Shown piece by piece: positions 27,010 through 35,904 of a stretch of DNA of 64,000 nt (the stretch's first letter is position 1; each line of letters begins with the position of its first letter). The translations under genes were made by a program, and so were the position numbers. Where the stretch lies: NCBI RefSeq assembly GCF_001005305.1, contig NZ_LBMH01000003.1, positions 62,001 through 126,000 of the forward strand. The letters are read 5' to 3'. Source of the DNA: Kordia zhangzhouensis. Its GTDB lineage: Bacteria > Bacteroidota > Bacteroidia > Flavobacteriales > Flavobacteriaceae. The notes below the pieces were generated by a model that was given only the letters and a program-made list of their open reading frames with translations, ran no database searches and was not told the DNA's origin.

Positions 27010-28290
27010 TTATAAGCATTTTTTGAGTTCATCAACCATGTTGTATACATCTTCAAATGAGTTGTATAGTGGAACTGGCGCACAACGAATTACGTCTGGT
27101 TCACGCCAATCGGAAATGATATGTTTATCTAATAGTTTTTGATGTAATGACTTGTCAGCATCTTTCACTTGAATGGATAATTGACAACCTCTTTCAGCAG
27201 GATTTTTTGGAGTAATAATTTTGATGCGATCTGTATCAATCTCGTTAATCAAATACTCAAAATATGCTGTTAATTTTTCAGATTTTTCACGCAAAGCATC
27301 CATGCCTACTTCGTTAAACATGTCTAACGATGCTTTGATTGCCGCCATCGATAAAATTGGCGGATTGCTTAATTGCCAACTTTCCGCTCCTGGAATTGGA
27401 TTAAAGTCATGACGCATATTAAAACGTGTTTCTTTATCGTGTCCCCACCAACCTGCAAAGCGATTTAACTCTTTGTTGTGTGCATGCTTTTCATGAACAA
27501 ATAGTCCAGCCAAGCTTCCTGGTCCGGAGTTAAGGTATTTATAAGTACACCACGCAGCAAAGTCTACATTGGAATCATGTAAATTTGGCTGAATATTTCC
27601 TGCCCCGTGTGCAAGATCAATCCCTACCATTGCTCCTTTTGCATGTCCTAGTGCTGCTATTTTTTTGATATCAAGGTATTGTCCTGTGTAATAATTTACT
27701 CCACCTATCATTAATAAAGCGATTTCGTCGCCTTGTTCATTGAGTATCGCTTCCAAATCTTCCATTCGAAGCAATTCTTCACCTTTTCGAGGTTTCCACT
27801 CTAACAACCCTTCTTTAGGATCAAAACCATGAAACTTGAGCTGCGATTCTACTGCATAACGATCAGAAGGAAAAGCATCACTTTCAATAACAATTTTATA
27901 TTTTGTCTTGGTAGGTTGATAAAACGAAACCATCAGCAAGTGAAGGTTTGTCGTTAAGGTATTCATAATCACGACTTCTATCGGTTTCGCACCTACAATT
28001 TTTGCCATATTTTCTGTGAGAAATTCATGGTATGGCATCCATGGGTTTTTAGCATCAAAATGTCCTTCTACACCTAAGTTTGCCCAGTCATTCAATTCTT
28101 GCTGAATGTATTCTTGTGTAATTTTTGGCTGTAACCCTAGGGAATTTCCACAAAAGTACAACCATTGATTTCCATGGGCATCTTTTGGAATGTGAAATTT
28201 ATCTCGGTAATTTCTTAATGGATCATTAGCGTCTTGTGCTTGCGCGTACGAGCGTGTGTTTTGAAACATGTGAAATGCTATTTTCCTCAA
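27010..28290 (-). CDS. kynU: Kynureninase
   Basis: A 426-residue PLP enzyme (about 419 if the ATG at 28269 is used, which fits the family better). It cleaves 3-hydroxykynurenine to 3-hydroxyanthranilate and alanine. The PLP lysine is in WCTYKYLNSGPGSLAGLFVH, and MIGGVNYYTGQYLDI and IDLAHGAGN are kynureninase blocks. Its product is the substrate of the dioxygenase missing from this window, and ring cleavage would then feed the ACMSD/ALDH/RidA cluster 10 kb upstream. It is first in a two-gene operon with kmo. Confidence 0.95.
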   Translation of the reverse strand: MRKIAFHMFQNTRSYAQAQDANDPLRNYRDKFHIPKDAHGNQWLYFCGNSLGLQPKITQEYIQQELNDWANLGVEGHFDAKNPWMPYHEFLTENMAKIVGAKPIEVVIMNTLTTNLHLLMVSFYQPTKTKYKIVIESDAFPSDRYAVESQLKFHGFDPKEGLLEWKPRKGEELLRMEDLEAILNEQGDEIALLMIGGVNYYTGQYLDIKKIAALGHAKGAMVGIDLAHGAGNIQPNLHDSNVDFAAWCTYKYLNSGPGSLAGLFVHEKHAHNKELNRFAGWWGHDKETRFNMRHDFNPIPGAESWQLSNPPILSMAAIKASLDMFNEVGMDALREKSEKLTAYFEYLINEIDTDRIKIITPKNPAERGCQLSIQVKDADKSLHQKLLDKHIISDWREPDVIRCAPVPLYNSFEDVYNMVDELKKCL

Positions 28291-28336
28291 AAATACATAT
28301 TACATCGGTCTAAAAAAAGTACAATTTCACAGAGTT

Positions 28337-28633
28337 TTATTTTAATTCATTTTTCTTTGGAAACCACAACCACATACCGATGATACCCAAAAGCAAGATC
28401 ATGAACGTATTTGTTATTTTTTTGCTTTTTGTGATTGTCATTTTCTTCCATGTATACCATATACAACATCCAGTTATTACCAAATGAAATCCTATTATAA
28501 TACTATTGATTTTGTAATTTCGGTCTAGCAATATCTAAAGCTTTGTATCTGTTATTGAAATAAAGATATAGAGTATTGTCACAATTGTGAGGATGCTAAG
28601 AAAGAATCGTAATGTTTGTATATACATAGTCAT
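28337..28633 (-). pseudogene. Small three-helix membrane protein gene interrupted by an in-frame TAG
   Basis: Reading from ATG 28633 (MTMYIQTLRFFLSILTIVTI), a TAG at 28535-28537 ends the frame after 32 codons. The same frame then continues for 65 more codons to a stop at 28337. The downstream half has two further membrane helices (IIIGFHLVITGCCIWYTWKK and ITNTFMILLLGIIGMWLWF). Read through, it would be a plausible 98-residue membrane protein with three helices. Either the TAG is a recent nonsense change (CAG to TAG would do it), or two peptides are made, the second from a TTG at 28531. Family unrecognised. Confidence 0.5.
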
Positions 28634-28650
28634 TTCATTAGAAATTATAT

Positions 28651-28692
28651 AAAAAAAGGAATAAAGGTGATGTTAAGACCTCTATTCCTTTT
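28651..28692 (-). terminator. Intrinsic terminator after the DUF3857 gene
   Basis: The stem AAAAGGAATA (28654-28663) pairs with TATTCCTTTT (28683-28692), with a partly paired loop. On the minus strand the stem is followed by a run of Ts. It lies 21 bases beyond the stop of the large DUF3857 gene. Confidence 0.75.
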
Positions 28693-28712
28693 GTATGAAA
28701 ATGTATATGTTA

Positions 28713-31700
28713 TTATTTGTAACCTATAAAACCTTCTTTTCCTTCAATTGTAGACGCCACATATTTTTTGAATGCCTGATAATCTTCAGGGAGAATTAAA
28801 TTTGCTTTGTCAACTTTTGCAATAATCTCTACATGTAGTTCATTATCCTTTTCTAGTTTATAACTAATTTTATAGGAATGTCCTTTATAGTTCAACGCAA
28901 TATTTTCAGGGAATTCAATGAATTTTTTTCCCTCCGGAATGATGATTTGATATTCCGTAATGTAGTTGTCTACGTTTTCATATTGAATGTATTCGATTGG
29001 ATAGTTTCTTTCTTCAAAGTTAATAATACTTGTATTGTATGCATTAGAAACGTTTGGTAATTGAAATACACTGATGGAACCAATTTTCTTCGCTTTTTCA
29101 GAAATAGTCGCTACCGTTTTGAATTTGAATACTTCACTTTCTTTTTTGTTTGTAATATTTGTGATAGTATCAATGGTAACATTCCCGCCTATTCTTCCTT
29201 TAAGGTCATCTTGCAAATCGCTCTTCATAAGTTCGTAGCTCCTGTTGGTAAGTGTACTTGAAAAGAAAGAAACAATTTCTCCTGTAAGTTCAGTATCCAT
29301 TTCAACCAATTGCTTATCTTCTTGAATTGTTACTTTTACTGTATTCTTGAATACACTTGGCGTTCTATTAACTTCCTTGATTTTCATTAAATCAAACTTT
29401 TGATTTGTTTTGGCATCAAAAGGAATTTTTAAGGCAGTAGCTCCTTGTAAGCTTACAGGTAATGCTTTGAATGGGAGATTTTTGTCTGTTAATTCCAAAA
29501 ATTGAGATTCGCCATTCAATTGTACTTCTGCTATACAGTGGTTAAAATCTTGACTTGGTAAAACTAATGAGTTTTGACCGTAATCAGAAGTTAAAATTAA
29601 TACTAAGTTGGTGTTTAATTTGGCTTTTTTAGCCAATGCTACAAATAGTGTTGAAAAATCTTTACAGTCTCCCAATTTGGTTTTAATCGTTTTAGAAGGG
29701 CGTTGTGGAATGAAACCACTTTGTCTAAAACTCACATAACTATAATTCAAATTTCCAGTGATGTAGTAATAAATTCGCTTTGCACGTTCTTCTTCTGATA
29801 ACTTAGTCACGTCTTTTTCAGGAAATAATTGCTTGAAAATTTCTTCCACTGTCGTGTCAACATCAATTTGCGTTCGTACAAGGTCAGAATACCATTTTGC
29901 AATATCGTCCCATGAATCAATTGTGCTTATGTGTAAATATCTTGCTAAATCAACTTCTCGTGGCATGTAATATTCTTGCTCAGGAAGTACATCGTCCGTA
30001 ATTAATTGCCAAGTATATAAATCGTAGTCACCTTTATCTTTTTTGGTATGAGCAAGCTCTCCATTCATCATTTTATAATAAAAGTCTTGTCCTTTTGGCA
30101 CTAAGATGCTGTAATTGGATTTTAAACAAGGAACAAAAGCATCAAATTGATAAGAATCTGTGTAATCCTTATAAAACCTACCATTACCACTAAAACTGAT
30201 TTCGTAATCAATATGAATTACATCTCCAATTTCCAATCCATTAAAAACCAAGTTGGAGTATTGACTGTCAGCAGGCACTACTGAACCGTCTTTTTTTACA
30301 ATTTCAGATTTGATGATGCTATAATTCCCTGAAAGTCCAAGGTTGTATTCTTTAAAAAAGGTAACTCCTTCTTCAGCAATAATTTCATAAGCAGATGTAT
30401 AACGAGCTTTTCCGCCTCCTTCTTTAAAAAGTATAACGTCTTTGTCGTCTAATAAAATTGTATATCCAAAACTACTTTCTTTGATTCGACCTCGTTCTTT
30501 TTCAATATATTTATACATATCTGGCTCGTGCAATTCTTCCAAGAAGTCTTTTTGGTTCAAGATATCCTGAATTTTTTTACGCAACGATGAATTTTCCATG
30601 TTGTGTAATAAAGAAGCCTTGTAGGCTGCTACTGCTTTTTCTTTTTCTCCAAGTTTTATATATACATCTCCTTCATAACGATCAGCAACAAAAGAATATG
30701 GAAAATTTTCTTTTAGTTCTTTGATGTAAGGCAACGATTTTTCGTGGCGATCATATTTATGAAGTTTCGCAATGATATCTTTGATGATAAAGTTATCTCC
30801 TTTGATGTTTTTGTATACTTCTTTGAAAAGTTTGAGCGCTTTATCTTTTTTATTTTGCTTTTCATAATAATAAGCCAAGCTATTAATCGCTCTGTAATCA
30901 AAGTGGTCTTCCACTAAATCTTCAAGAATTTCAATCGTTTTATCGTCATCTTTTAAAATTGAAGCATACAAAGGTGCATAGGTATTTAATAATTTCGGGT
31001 AACCTTGAGCGGCAGTAATTAATTTTTTCATGCTTTTTTCCAATCCTTGACGATCTGAATTACGCAATTGCCACATGATTTCCGCAGAAAGCTTGAAGAC
31101 TTCAAAATCGGTTGCTTTTGAGAATTTCTGTAAAAACTTCTCCATTTCATTGATGTCCATACGGAACAGTTCTTCCGAATCACGAAATTTGAATGTCAAT
31201 GAAAGGTAGTAATCAGGATCATCCAATTCTAAATTCTTCTTCACTTCTTCAACTGTTGTAAAGTCTTTTTCTAAAGACAATATTTTTACATTCAATTTTC
31301 GAAGTATTGAACTTTTAGGGTACATTTTTAACAGCGGATCAATATGCTTGCGTGCTTGCTTGAAATTTTCGTTACGAATGTATAATTTGATTAAGCAGTA
31401 ATCGTAGAAAAAGTTATCTGGATTTGCTGCTTTTTTAGCTTTGAAAAATGTTTCAAATTCATTTTGAACAGTAGTTGTTGCTACTTTTTGTCCTTTTGGA
31501 TAGTCTGTTACTTTACTGCTATAAGTTACTCCTTGAATTGGCACTCCTTTTTCATCTGTAAGTCTAGCAATAAAATAACTAGAGCTACTGCTGTCTGCAT
31601 TTTTGATAAGCAAACGACTTGTTCCTTTAGGCAAGGTAAAAGCAACAGTATATGCGTCAATATCAGTTTGTACGTCTTCTGAATTGGTAAGAATCAATTC

Positions 31701-32468
31701 GTCGTTTAGCCATACTTTAAAGGCTGCAGAATTCCCCAAACGAAGTACAACATTTCTAGCTGAGTCTGTTGTAATGAATGTTTGTGCATAATTTACACCG
31801 CTTCCATATTCATTATGATTGGTAAAAAAATGGTATCCATCGGCTCCTTGATGAGTTGGTGTATACCAATTTACATAACCATTACTGTTAGCATTAAAAT
31901 CTTCATTGGAAGCTGCTTTTTTTTCTGGCTCATAGATTTCATCTAAACCACTTTCGTTTAAGTTTTCAAAAACTCCACAGTATTGCCAATCATTTATAAA
32001 GTTCATTTTAGCAATGTTCTTGTGATAACGATCCCAATCATTTTCATGTCTACCTGCAATTGCGTTTAGATAGTACATTGCATCAATTATAGTTTGGTTT
32101 TGCAGTGTTTTTTTGTTAACCTCTTCAATATTTTCTAACACTTTAGGATTAAATCCTGTATCAATGTATGTGTTAAAGAAATATGGATCATTCCATAACG
32201 CATAGAGGTACATTTCAAAATCATTGTCGTCAATTATCTCAGGAATGATTTGATCGCCCCCAAAAAGTTTTCCTTCTTCTACAAGCAGTATTTGTTCTGT
32301 AATCTGTTTTTCAATGTTGGAAGAAGGCTTTTCTTGATTAAATTTTTCAATAGCTGCCTTGCGATCATTTTGTAGGAGTGCTTCCCAATATTTCTTTTGT
32401 GGTGTTTGCCCGATACAGTTAAGGGAAAAAATTAAAGAAAATACGAAAAGCCAGTACACTTTTTTCAT
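28713..32468 (-). CDS. Large DUF3857/transglutaminase-like secreted protein with TPR region
   Basis: A 1251-residue exported protein from the ATG at 32468; an upstream ATG at 32579 would hide the signal. It has a signal peptide (MKKVYWLFVFSLIFSLNCIG), a PA14-like beta domain around 180-330, helical TPR-like repeats around 350-640, a DUF3857 domain around 700-900 and a transglutaminase-like domain. The last has the nucleophile in KTKLGDCKDFSTLFVALAKK, His in DFNHCIAEV and Asp in FLELTDKNLPF. A DUF2569/3858-like C-terminal beta domain ends the protein. Most members are thought to be periplasmic cross-linking or amidase-like enzymes of unknown substrate. It is followed by a terminator. Confidence 0.88.
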   Translation of the reverse strand: MKKVYWLFVFSLIFSLNCIGQTPQKKYWEALLQNDRKAAIEKFNQEKPSSNIEKQITEQILLVEEGKLFGGDQIIPEIIDDNDFEMYLYALWNDPYFFNTYIDTGFNPKVLENIEEVNKKTLQNQTIIDAMYYLNAIAGRHENDWDRYHKNIAKMNFINDWQYCGVFENLNESGLDEIYEPEKKAASNEDFNANSNGYVNWYTPTHQGADGYHFFTNHNEYGSGVNYAQTFITTDSARNVVLRLGNSAAFKVWLNDELILTNSEDVQTDIDAYTVAFTLPKGTSRLLIKNADSSSSSYFIARLTDEKGVPIQGVTYSSKVTDYPKGQKVATTTVQNEFETFFKAKKAANPDNFFYDYCLIKLYIRNENFKQARKHIDPLLKMYPKSSILRKLNVKILSLEKDFTTVEEVKKNLELDDPDYYLSLTFKFRDSEELFRMDINEMEKFLQKFSKATDFEVFKLSAEIMWQLRNSDRQGLEKSMKKLITAAQGYPKLLNTYAPLYASILKDDDKTIEILEDLVEDHFDYRAINSLAYYYEKQNKKDKALKLFKEVYKNIKGDNFIIKDIIAKLHKYDRHEKSLPYIKELKENFPYSFVADRYEGDVYIKLGEKEKAVAAYKASLLHNMENSSLRKKIQDILNQKDFLEELHEPDMYKYIEKERGRIKESSFGYTILLDDKDVILFKEGGGKARYTSAYEIIAEEGVTFFKEYNLGLSGNYSIIKSEIVKKDGSVVPADSQYSNLVFNGLEIGDVIHIDYEISFSGNGRFYKDYTDSYQFDAFVPCLKSNYSILVPKGQDFYYKMMNGELAHTKKDKGDYDLYTWQLITDDVLPEQEYYMPREVDLARYLHISTIDSWDDIAKWYSDLVRTQIDVDTTVEEIFKQLFPEKDVTKLSEEERAKRIYYYITGNLNYSYVSFRQSGFIPQRPSKTIKTKLGDCKDFSTLFVALAKKAKLNTNLVLILTSDYGQNSLVLPSQDFNHCIAEVQLNGESQFLELTDKNLPFKALPVSLQGATALKIPFDAKTNQKFDLMKIKEVNRTPSVFKNTVKVTIQEDKQLVEMDTELTGEIVSFFSSTLTNRSYELMKSDLQDDLKGRIGGNVTIDTITNITNKKESEVFKFKTVATISEKAKKIGSISVFQLPNVSNAYNTSIINFEERNYPIEYIQYENVDNYITEYQIIIPEGKKFIEFPENIALNYKGHSYKISYKLEKDNELHVEIIAKVDKANLILPEDYQAFKKYVASTIEGKEGFIGYK

Positions 32469-32661
32469 ACGTAATTTTGATTTTTCTATTTGACTCTTAG
32501 CTAGTAAAAATATAACCTTTTGCTTCGGTAACAAAATAAAGAACAATGAGTTTGTCCCTTTTTCTGTAGATTTCACCAATTTTTAGATGTATTCCCCTTT
32601 TGAAATTCATTTTCGAGAATTTTTGTGGATTTAATTAATATTTTTGAAAAAAATCTGAGTT

Positions 32662-33303
32662 ATGCATTTTTTACCTGAAGCTTTAGACGATTATGTAGTA
32701 GCGCATTCACAAGACGAACCTGAACTTTTGAAAGCCTTAACACGTGAAACACATCAAAAAATTTTACAGCCTCGAATGCTGAGTGGTCACTATCAAGGGA
32801 GATTGTTAAGTATGCTTTCTAAACTAATTCGTCCTAAGACCATTTTGGAAATTGGCACGTATACAGGTTATTCTGCTTTGTGTATGGCTGAAGGTATGCA
32901 AACAGATGGAACCTTACATACAATTGATATCAATGAAGAACTTCATGATTTTCAACGTAAGTACTTTGATGCTTCTCCTTTTGGAGATCGTATTTTTCAG
33001 TATACTGGAAATGCATTAGATATTATCCCTACATTACAAACTACATTCGATCTAGTTTTTATTGATGCTGATAAGCCAAATTACCCTGCATATTTCGATA
33101 AGATTATTGACAAGATGAATCCTAATGGAATTATTTTATCAGATAATGTATTGTGGAGTGGAAAAGTGGTAGAACCTCTACAAGAAAAAGACAGCTCTAC
33201 CAAAGCTTTGCTAACATACAATCGTCTTTTAAAAGAGGATCCTCGAATAGAAACGGTCATTTTACCTATTAGAGATGGACTCACTATTAGTCGCGTAAAA
33301 TAA
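32662..33303 (+). CDS. Class I SAM O-methyltransferase (Methyltransf_3)
   Basis: A 213-residue catechol-O-methyltransferase-like enzyme. It shows TILEIGTYTGYSALCMAEG (motif I), HTIDINEEL (ribose-binding acidic residue), DLVFIDADKPNYPAYFD (the metal-binding DAD pattern) and ILSDNVLWSG (second Asp/Asn ligand). Members methylate catechols or lipid/peptide hydroxyls with a divalent metal. The physiological substrate is unknown. It is a single-gene unit, divergent from the large DUF3857 gene. Confidence 0.9.
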   Translation: MHFLPEALDDYVVAHSQDEPELLKALTRETHQKILQPRMLSGHYQGRLLSMLSKLIRPKTILEIGTYTGYSALCMAEGMQTDGTLHTIDINEELHDFQRKYFDASPFGDRIFQYTGNALDIIPTLQTTFDLVFIDADKPNYPAYFDKIIDKMNPNGIILSDNVLWSGKVVEPLQEKDSSTKALLTYNRLLKEDPRIETVILPIRDGLTISRVK

Positions 33304-33347
33304 GTACGTGATTTCGTTATCCGAAAAACTTACTATAAAAATAGTAT

Positions 33348-33379
33348 ATAAAAAAACTCTCGTCATACGACGAGAGTTT
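33348..33379. terminator. Terminator hairpin between convergent genes
   Basis: The stem AAACTCTCGTC/GACGAGAGTTT has loop ATAC (33354-33379). On the minus strand it is followed by a T-run, so it best serves the S8 protease gene ending at 33414. The plus-strand side is weaker (TTTCTCC). Confidence 0.8.
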
Positions 33380-33413
33380 CTCCCTATTTACTAAACTAAA
33401 TATGCCAACTGTT

Positions 33414-34931
33414 CTATTGAACTGCCTGCAATGCGTCTATATTTCCATATCCATAATTAGAATCTTTGTATGGATACAAATCAGCAGATTGTTTCAATCT
33501 GTTTAATACCTGCGTTTTTGTCCAGCTTGGATGTCTTGACCAAACTAGTGCTGCGATTCCTGCCGTTGTTGCTGTAGCTACAGATGAACCTCCAACATAA
33601 TCTGTTTGTCCATTGTAGTAGCTTAGTACTGGCGTAGTTCTACTTGCATTTCCATTGCGTTGCATAACTACTGTGAAATCAATTTTCCCTCCTTTGTGGC
33701 AAATGTTACATTCTTTGTAGTAACTAGCGTCTGTTACACCTGTTACTGCAACTGTTTCATCCATCCATGCTGGGAATATAACTCCTACAAAGTTAGTAAA
33801 ACTTGTGGAAGTTCCACCAGCCGCAAAGATTAATTTTCCTCTATTGTTCGCATAACGGATTGCATCTTCGATTCTTCCTACAGAAAAAATGTGACCAATA
33901 GACATTGAAATTACCTTTACATCACTTCTATTTCCTAGAGCTGTTAGCGCATTTGCAACCCCTTTTTGCTCATGATAGCCATCCAAAACTACGTTTTTTG
34001 TAGCACGATAACTAATTAAATTTGCATTATATGCAACTCCTACTGGCATTCCGTCGTTATTTCTTGGAGCAGTAGCCACTGAAGTCATACTCGTTCCGTG
34101 TCCACATTTATCATTTGGTCCATCAGTACTTGTTGACCATGGCCACCATGAATCTACATATGTTCCGTAACGTTGTCTGTATCTTCCAGAAGAATACCCA
34201 TCATTAAAGTTACCGTTCATTAAAGAGTTGTCTGGAGTCAATCCTGTATCGATTACACCAATTCCAACTCCTGATCCAGTACTATAACTCCAAGCAGATG
34301 GAATATTGTGTTTATAAAATGTCCAAGGCACTTTAGCTCCTGGCGCAACTGTTGTATAATCTCCTGAGTTTAACGATTGAGATTCATACCCACATCCTGA
34401 ATCAGATTCAGCAGTACCACCTTGATGCAACATGTATCGGTAACCTGCTGGTTCTATATAACGAATACCTTTTTGCTCAAGAAGATCTTGAACCGTTTCT
34501 ATGTTTTCAATTTTTACATCGATAACATTTAGTTTTTCATCTTCATCAATCAAGATATCGCTTGATTTTTTTTGCCCATTTCCTTCTAAAGAAACAATGC
34601 GTTGCAAAAGTCTGTTTTTAATTCCTTCAGCACTTGAGTTTTCTTTACTAAAGTCATTGGCATCATCTCCATATCCAACCGTTAAGATTTGGTCTCCATG
34701 CACAGTTGCACTCCAAATAAAGTGTGCATCCATCTTGGTCCACTCAAATTTTTCTCGACTTTGAATAGTTTCGTTGATTTTTGCGTTGATTTGTGTAGGC
34801 GTAAGAGGTGTCTTTTGTACGACAACAACGCTTTCTTCTTCAGGATTTTCTGTAACGTTTACATCTTTTGAACAAGAAACAATGCCTAGTGCTGCCATTA
34901 CCAGTACTAGTTTCAAATTGGTTTTTTTCAT
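33414..34931 (-). CDS. S8 (subtilisin-like) serine protease, lipoprotein
   Basis: A 505-residue secreted protease. The N-terminus is a lipoprotein signal (MAALGIVSC), followed by a pro-domain-like region (about 40-165). The catalytic domain has Asp in GIGVIDTGLT (about 226), His in DKCGHGTSMTSVA (about 277), an oxyanion Asn/Gly region (FAAGGTST, with G instead of the usual N) and Ser in VGGSSVATATTAG (about 447). All three triad residues are present. It would degrade proteins at the cell surface, consistent with a peptide-using lifestyle. The AAGGTS segment is a deviation from the usual NxG oxyanion Asn. Confidence 0.92.
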   Translation of the reverse strand: MKKTNLKLVLVMAALGIVSCSKDVNVTENPEEESVVVVQKTPLTPTQINAKINETIQSREKFEWTKMDAHFIWSATVHGDQILTVGYGDDANDFSKENSSAEGIKNRLLQRIVSLEGNGQKKSSDILIDEDEKLNVIDVKIENIETVQDLLEQKGIRYIEPAGYRYMLHQGGTAESDSGCGYESQSLNSGDYTTVAPGAKVPWTFYKHNIPSAWSYSTGSGVGIGVIDTGLTPDNSLMNGNFNDGYSSGRYRQRYGTYVDSWWPWSTSTDGPNDKCGHGTSMTSVATAPRNNDGMPVGVAYNANLISYRATKNVVLDGYHEQKGVANALTALGNRSDVKVISMSIGHIFSVGRIEDAIRYANNRGKLIFAAGGTSTSFTNFVGVIFPAWMDETVAVTGVTDASYYKECNICHKGGKIDFTVVMQRNGNASRTTPVLSYYNGQTDYVGGSSVATATTAGIAALVWSRHPSWTKTQVLNRLKQSADLYPYKDSNYGYGNIDALQAVQ

Positions 34932-34967
34932 TTTTTTTATTGATTGGTTAAAGTGTTAACGAATATA

Positions 34968-35531
34968 TTAATAAATTCGTAATTTTACTATGCGTGCATT
35001 ACAAAATCGATGAAATGCAATTCCAACCAAAATTCCCACAATCATTCCTACAAAAATATCAACAGGATAATGGACTCCAAAATATAAACGGCTGTAAGCA
35101 AAAAGAAGCGGCCAAATGTAGAGAAAACGAATTCTAGGTAATGTTTTCCTGACCATTAAAAATAAAAAAGTGGTTAAAGCAAATGATACAGTTGCATGCC
35201 CTGAAAAGAAAGTAAAATTTGTGGGCTGTATTATGATATTTAAAAAAGGGGCAACAGTTGGGTCATTGCAAGGACGTATACGCTCAACTCCTATTTTTGT
35301 CAATTCTACAATTGCTAATGAGAAAAATAAGATAAAAAGTCCGTAGCTTATGATATATTTAGCTTGCGGTTTGCTAAATTTTTTAAATATCCTATAAAAA
35401 ATGAACAGTAGTAAAGGAATCCAATAGACAAAGTTCGTGACGAAAATCCAAAAAGTATCGAATCTTAATTCGCCTAAGTTGTTAAGATAGATTAGTAGTT
35501 CTTTATCGTATGTTACCAGTACCTCAAGCAT
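34968..35531 (-). CDS. PAP2-family phosphatase
   Basis: A 187-residue membrane phosphatase with about five to six membrane helices. The three PAP2 motifs are ELTKIGVERIRP, FFSGHATVSFA and SRLYFGVHYPVDI. Members dephosphorylate undecaprenyl pyrophosphate or phosphatidic/lipid phosphates. It overlaps the end of tatA by one base, giving a two-gene unit. Confidence 0.93.
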   Translation of the reverse strand: MLEVLVTYDKELLIYLNNLGELRFDTFWIFVTNFVYWIPLLLFIFYRIFKKFSKPQAKYIISYGLFILFFSLAIVELTKIGVERIRPCNDPTVAPFLNIIIQPTNFTFFSGHATVSFALTTFLFLMVRKTLPRIRFLYIWPLLFAYSRLYFGVHYPVDIFVGMIVGILVGIAFHRFCNARIVKLRIY

Positions 35532-35803
35532 TAAAATTGCCTTTTGATAGGACCTGACATATCTTCGATATCTTCTTTTACTTTATTGATTTCTTTTTGA
35601 ACGTCTCCAGCAATGTCAGTATCTATTCCATTGTCTTCTGCACTTTTTTGAATTTCATGCTTGATTTCATTGGTTGCATCTTTTAATTGTCGCATTCCTT
35701 TTCCTAAGCCTCTCGCTATTTCAGGAATCTTGTCTGCCCCAAAGACCATCACAATGATGAGCATAATTACAAATATTTCTCCTCCACTGATGAATAATGC
35801 CAT
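35531..35803 (-). CDS. tatA: Sec-independent protein translocase TatA/TatE
   Basis: A 90-residue TatA-family protein: an N-terminal membrane helix (GGEIFVIMLIIVMVFGADKI) with the conserved FG hinge, an amphipathic helix (PEIARGLGKGMRQLKDAT) and a charged tail. It forms the pore of the twin-arginine export system. tatB and tatC are not next to it, so this is an isolated copy, as is common in Bacteroidota. Proteins in this window with paired-Arg signals (at 13380 and 22020) could be clients. Confidence 0.94.
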   Translation of the reverse strand: MALFISGGEIFVIMLIIVMVFGADKIPEIARGLGKGMRQLKDATNEIKHEIQKSAEDNGIDTDIAGDVQKEINKVKEDIEDMSGPIKRQF

Positions 35804-35851
35804 ACTTCGTATTATTATTTTACAAATATAATCAAGTAAATATTATGATAT

Positions 35852-35881
35852 AAAAAAACCAGCTTATTTGCTGGTTTTTTA
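35852..35881 (-). terminator. Intrinsic terminator after the M1 peptidase gene
   Basis: The stem AAAACCAGC/GCTGGTTTT around loop TTATTT has long A and T runs on both sides. It lies 24 bases beyond the stop at 35905 and before tatA on the same strand, separating the two transcripts. Confidence 0.85.
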
Positions 35882-35904
35882 TGATTTTATGATGTTCTTA
35901 AAGC

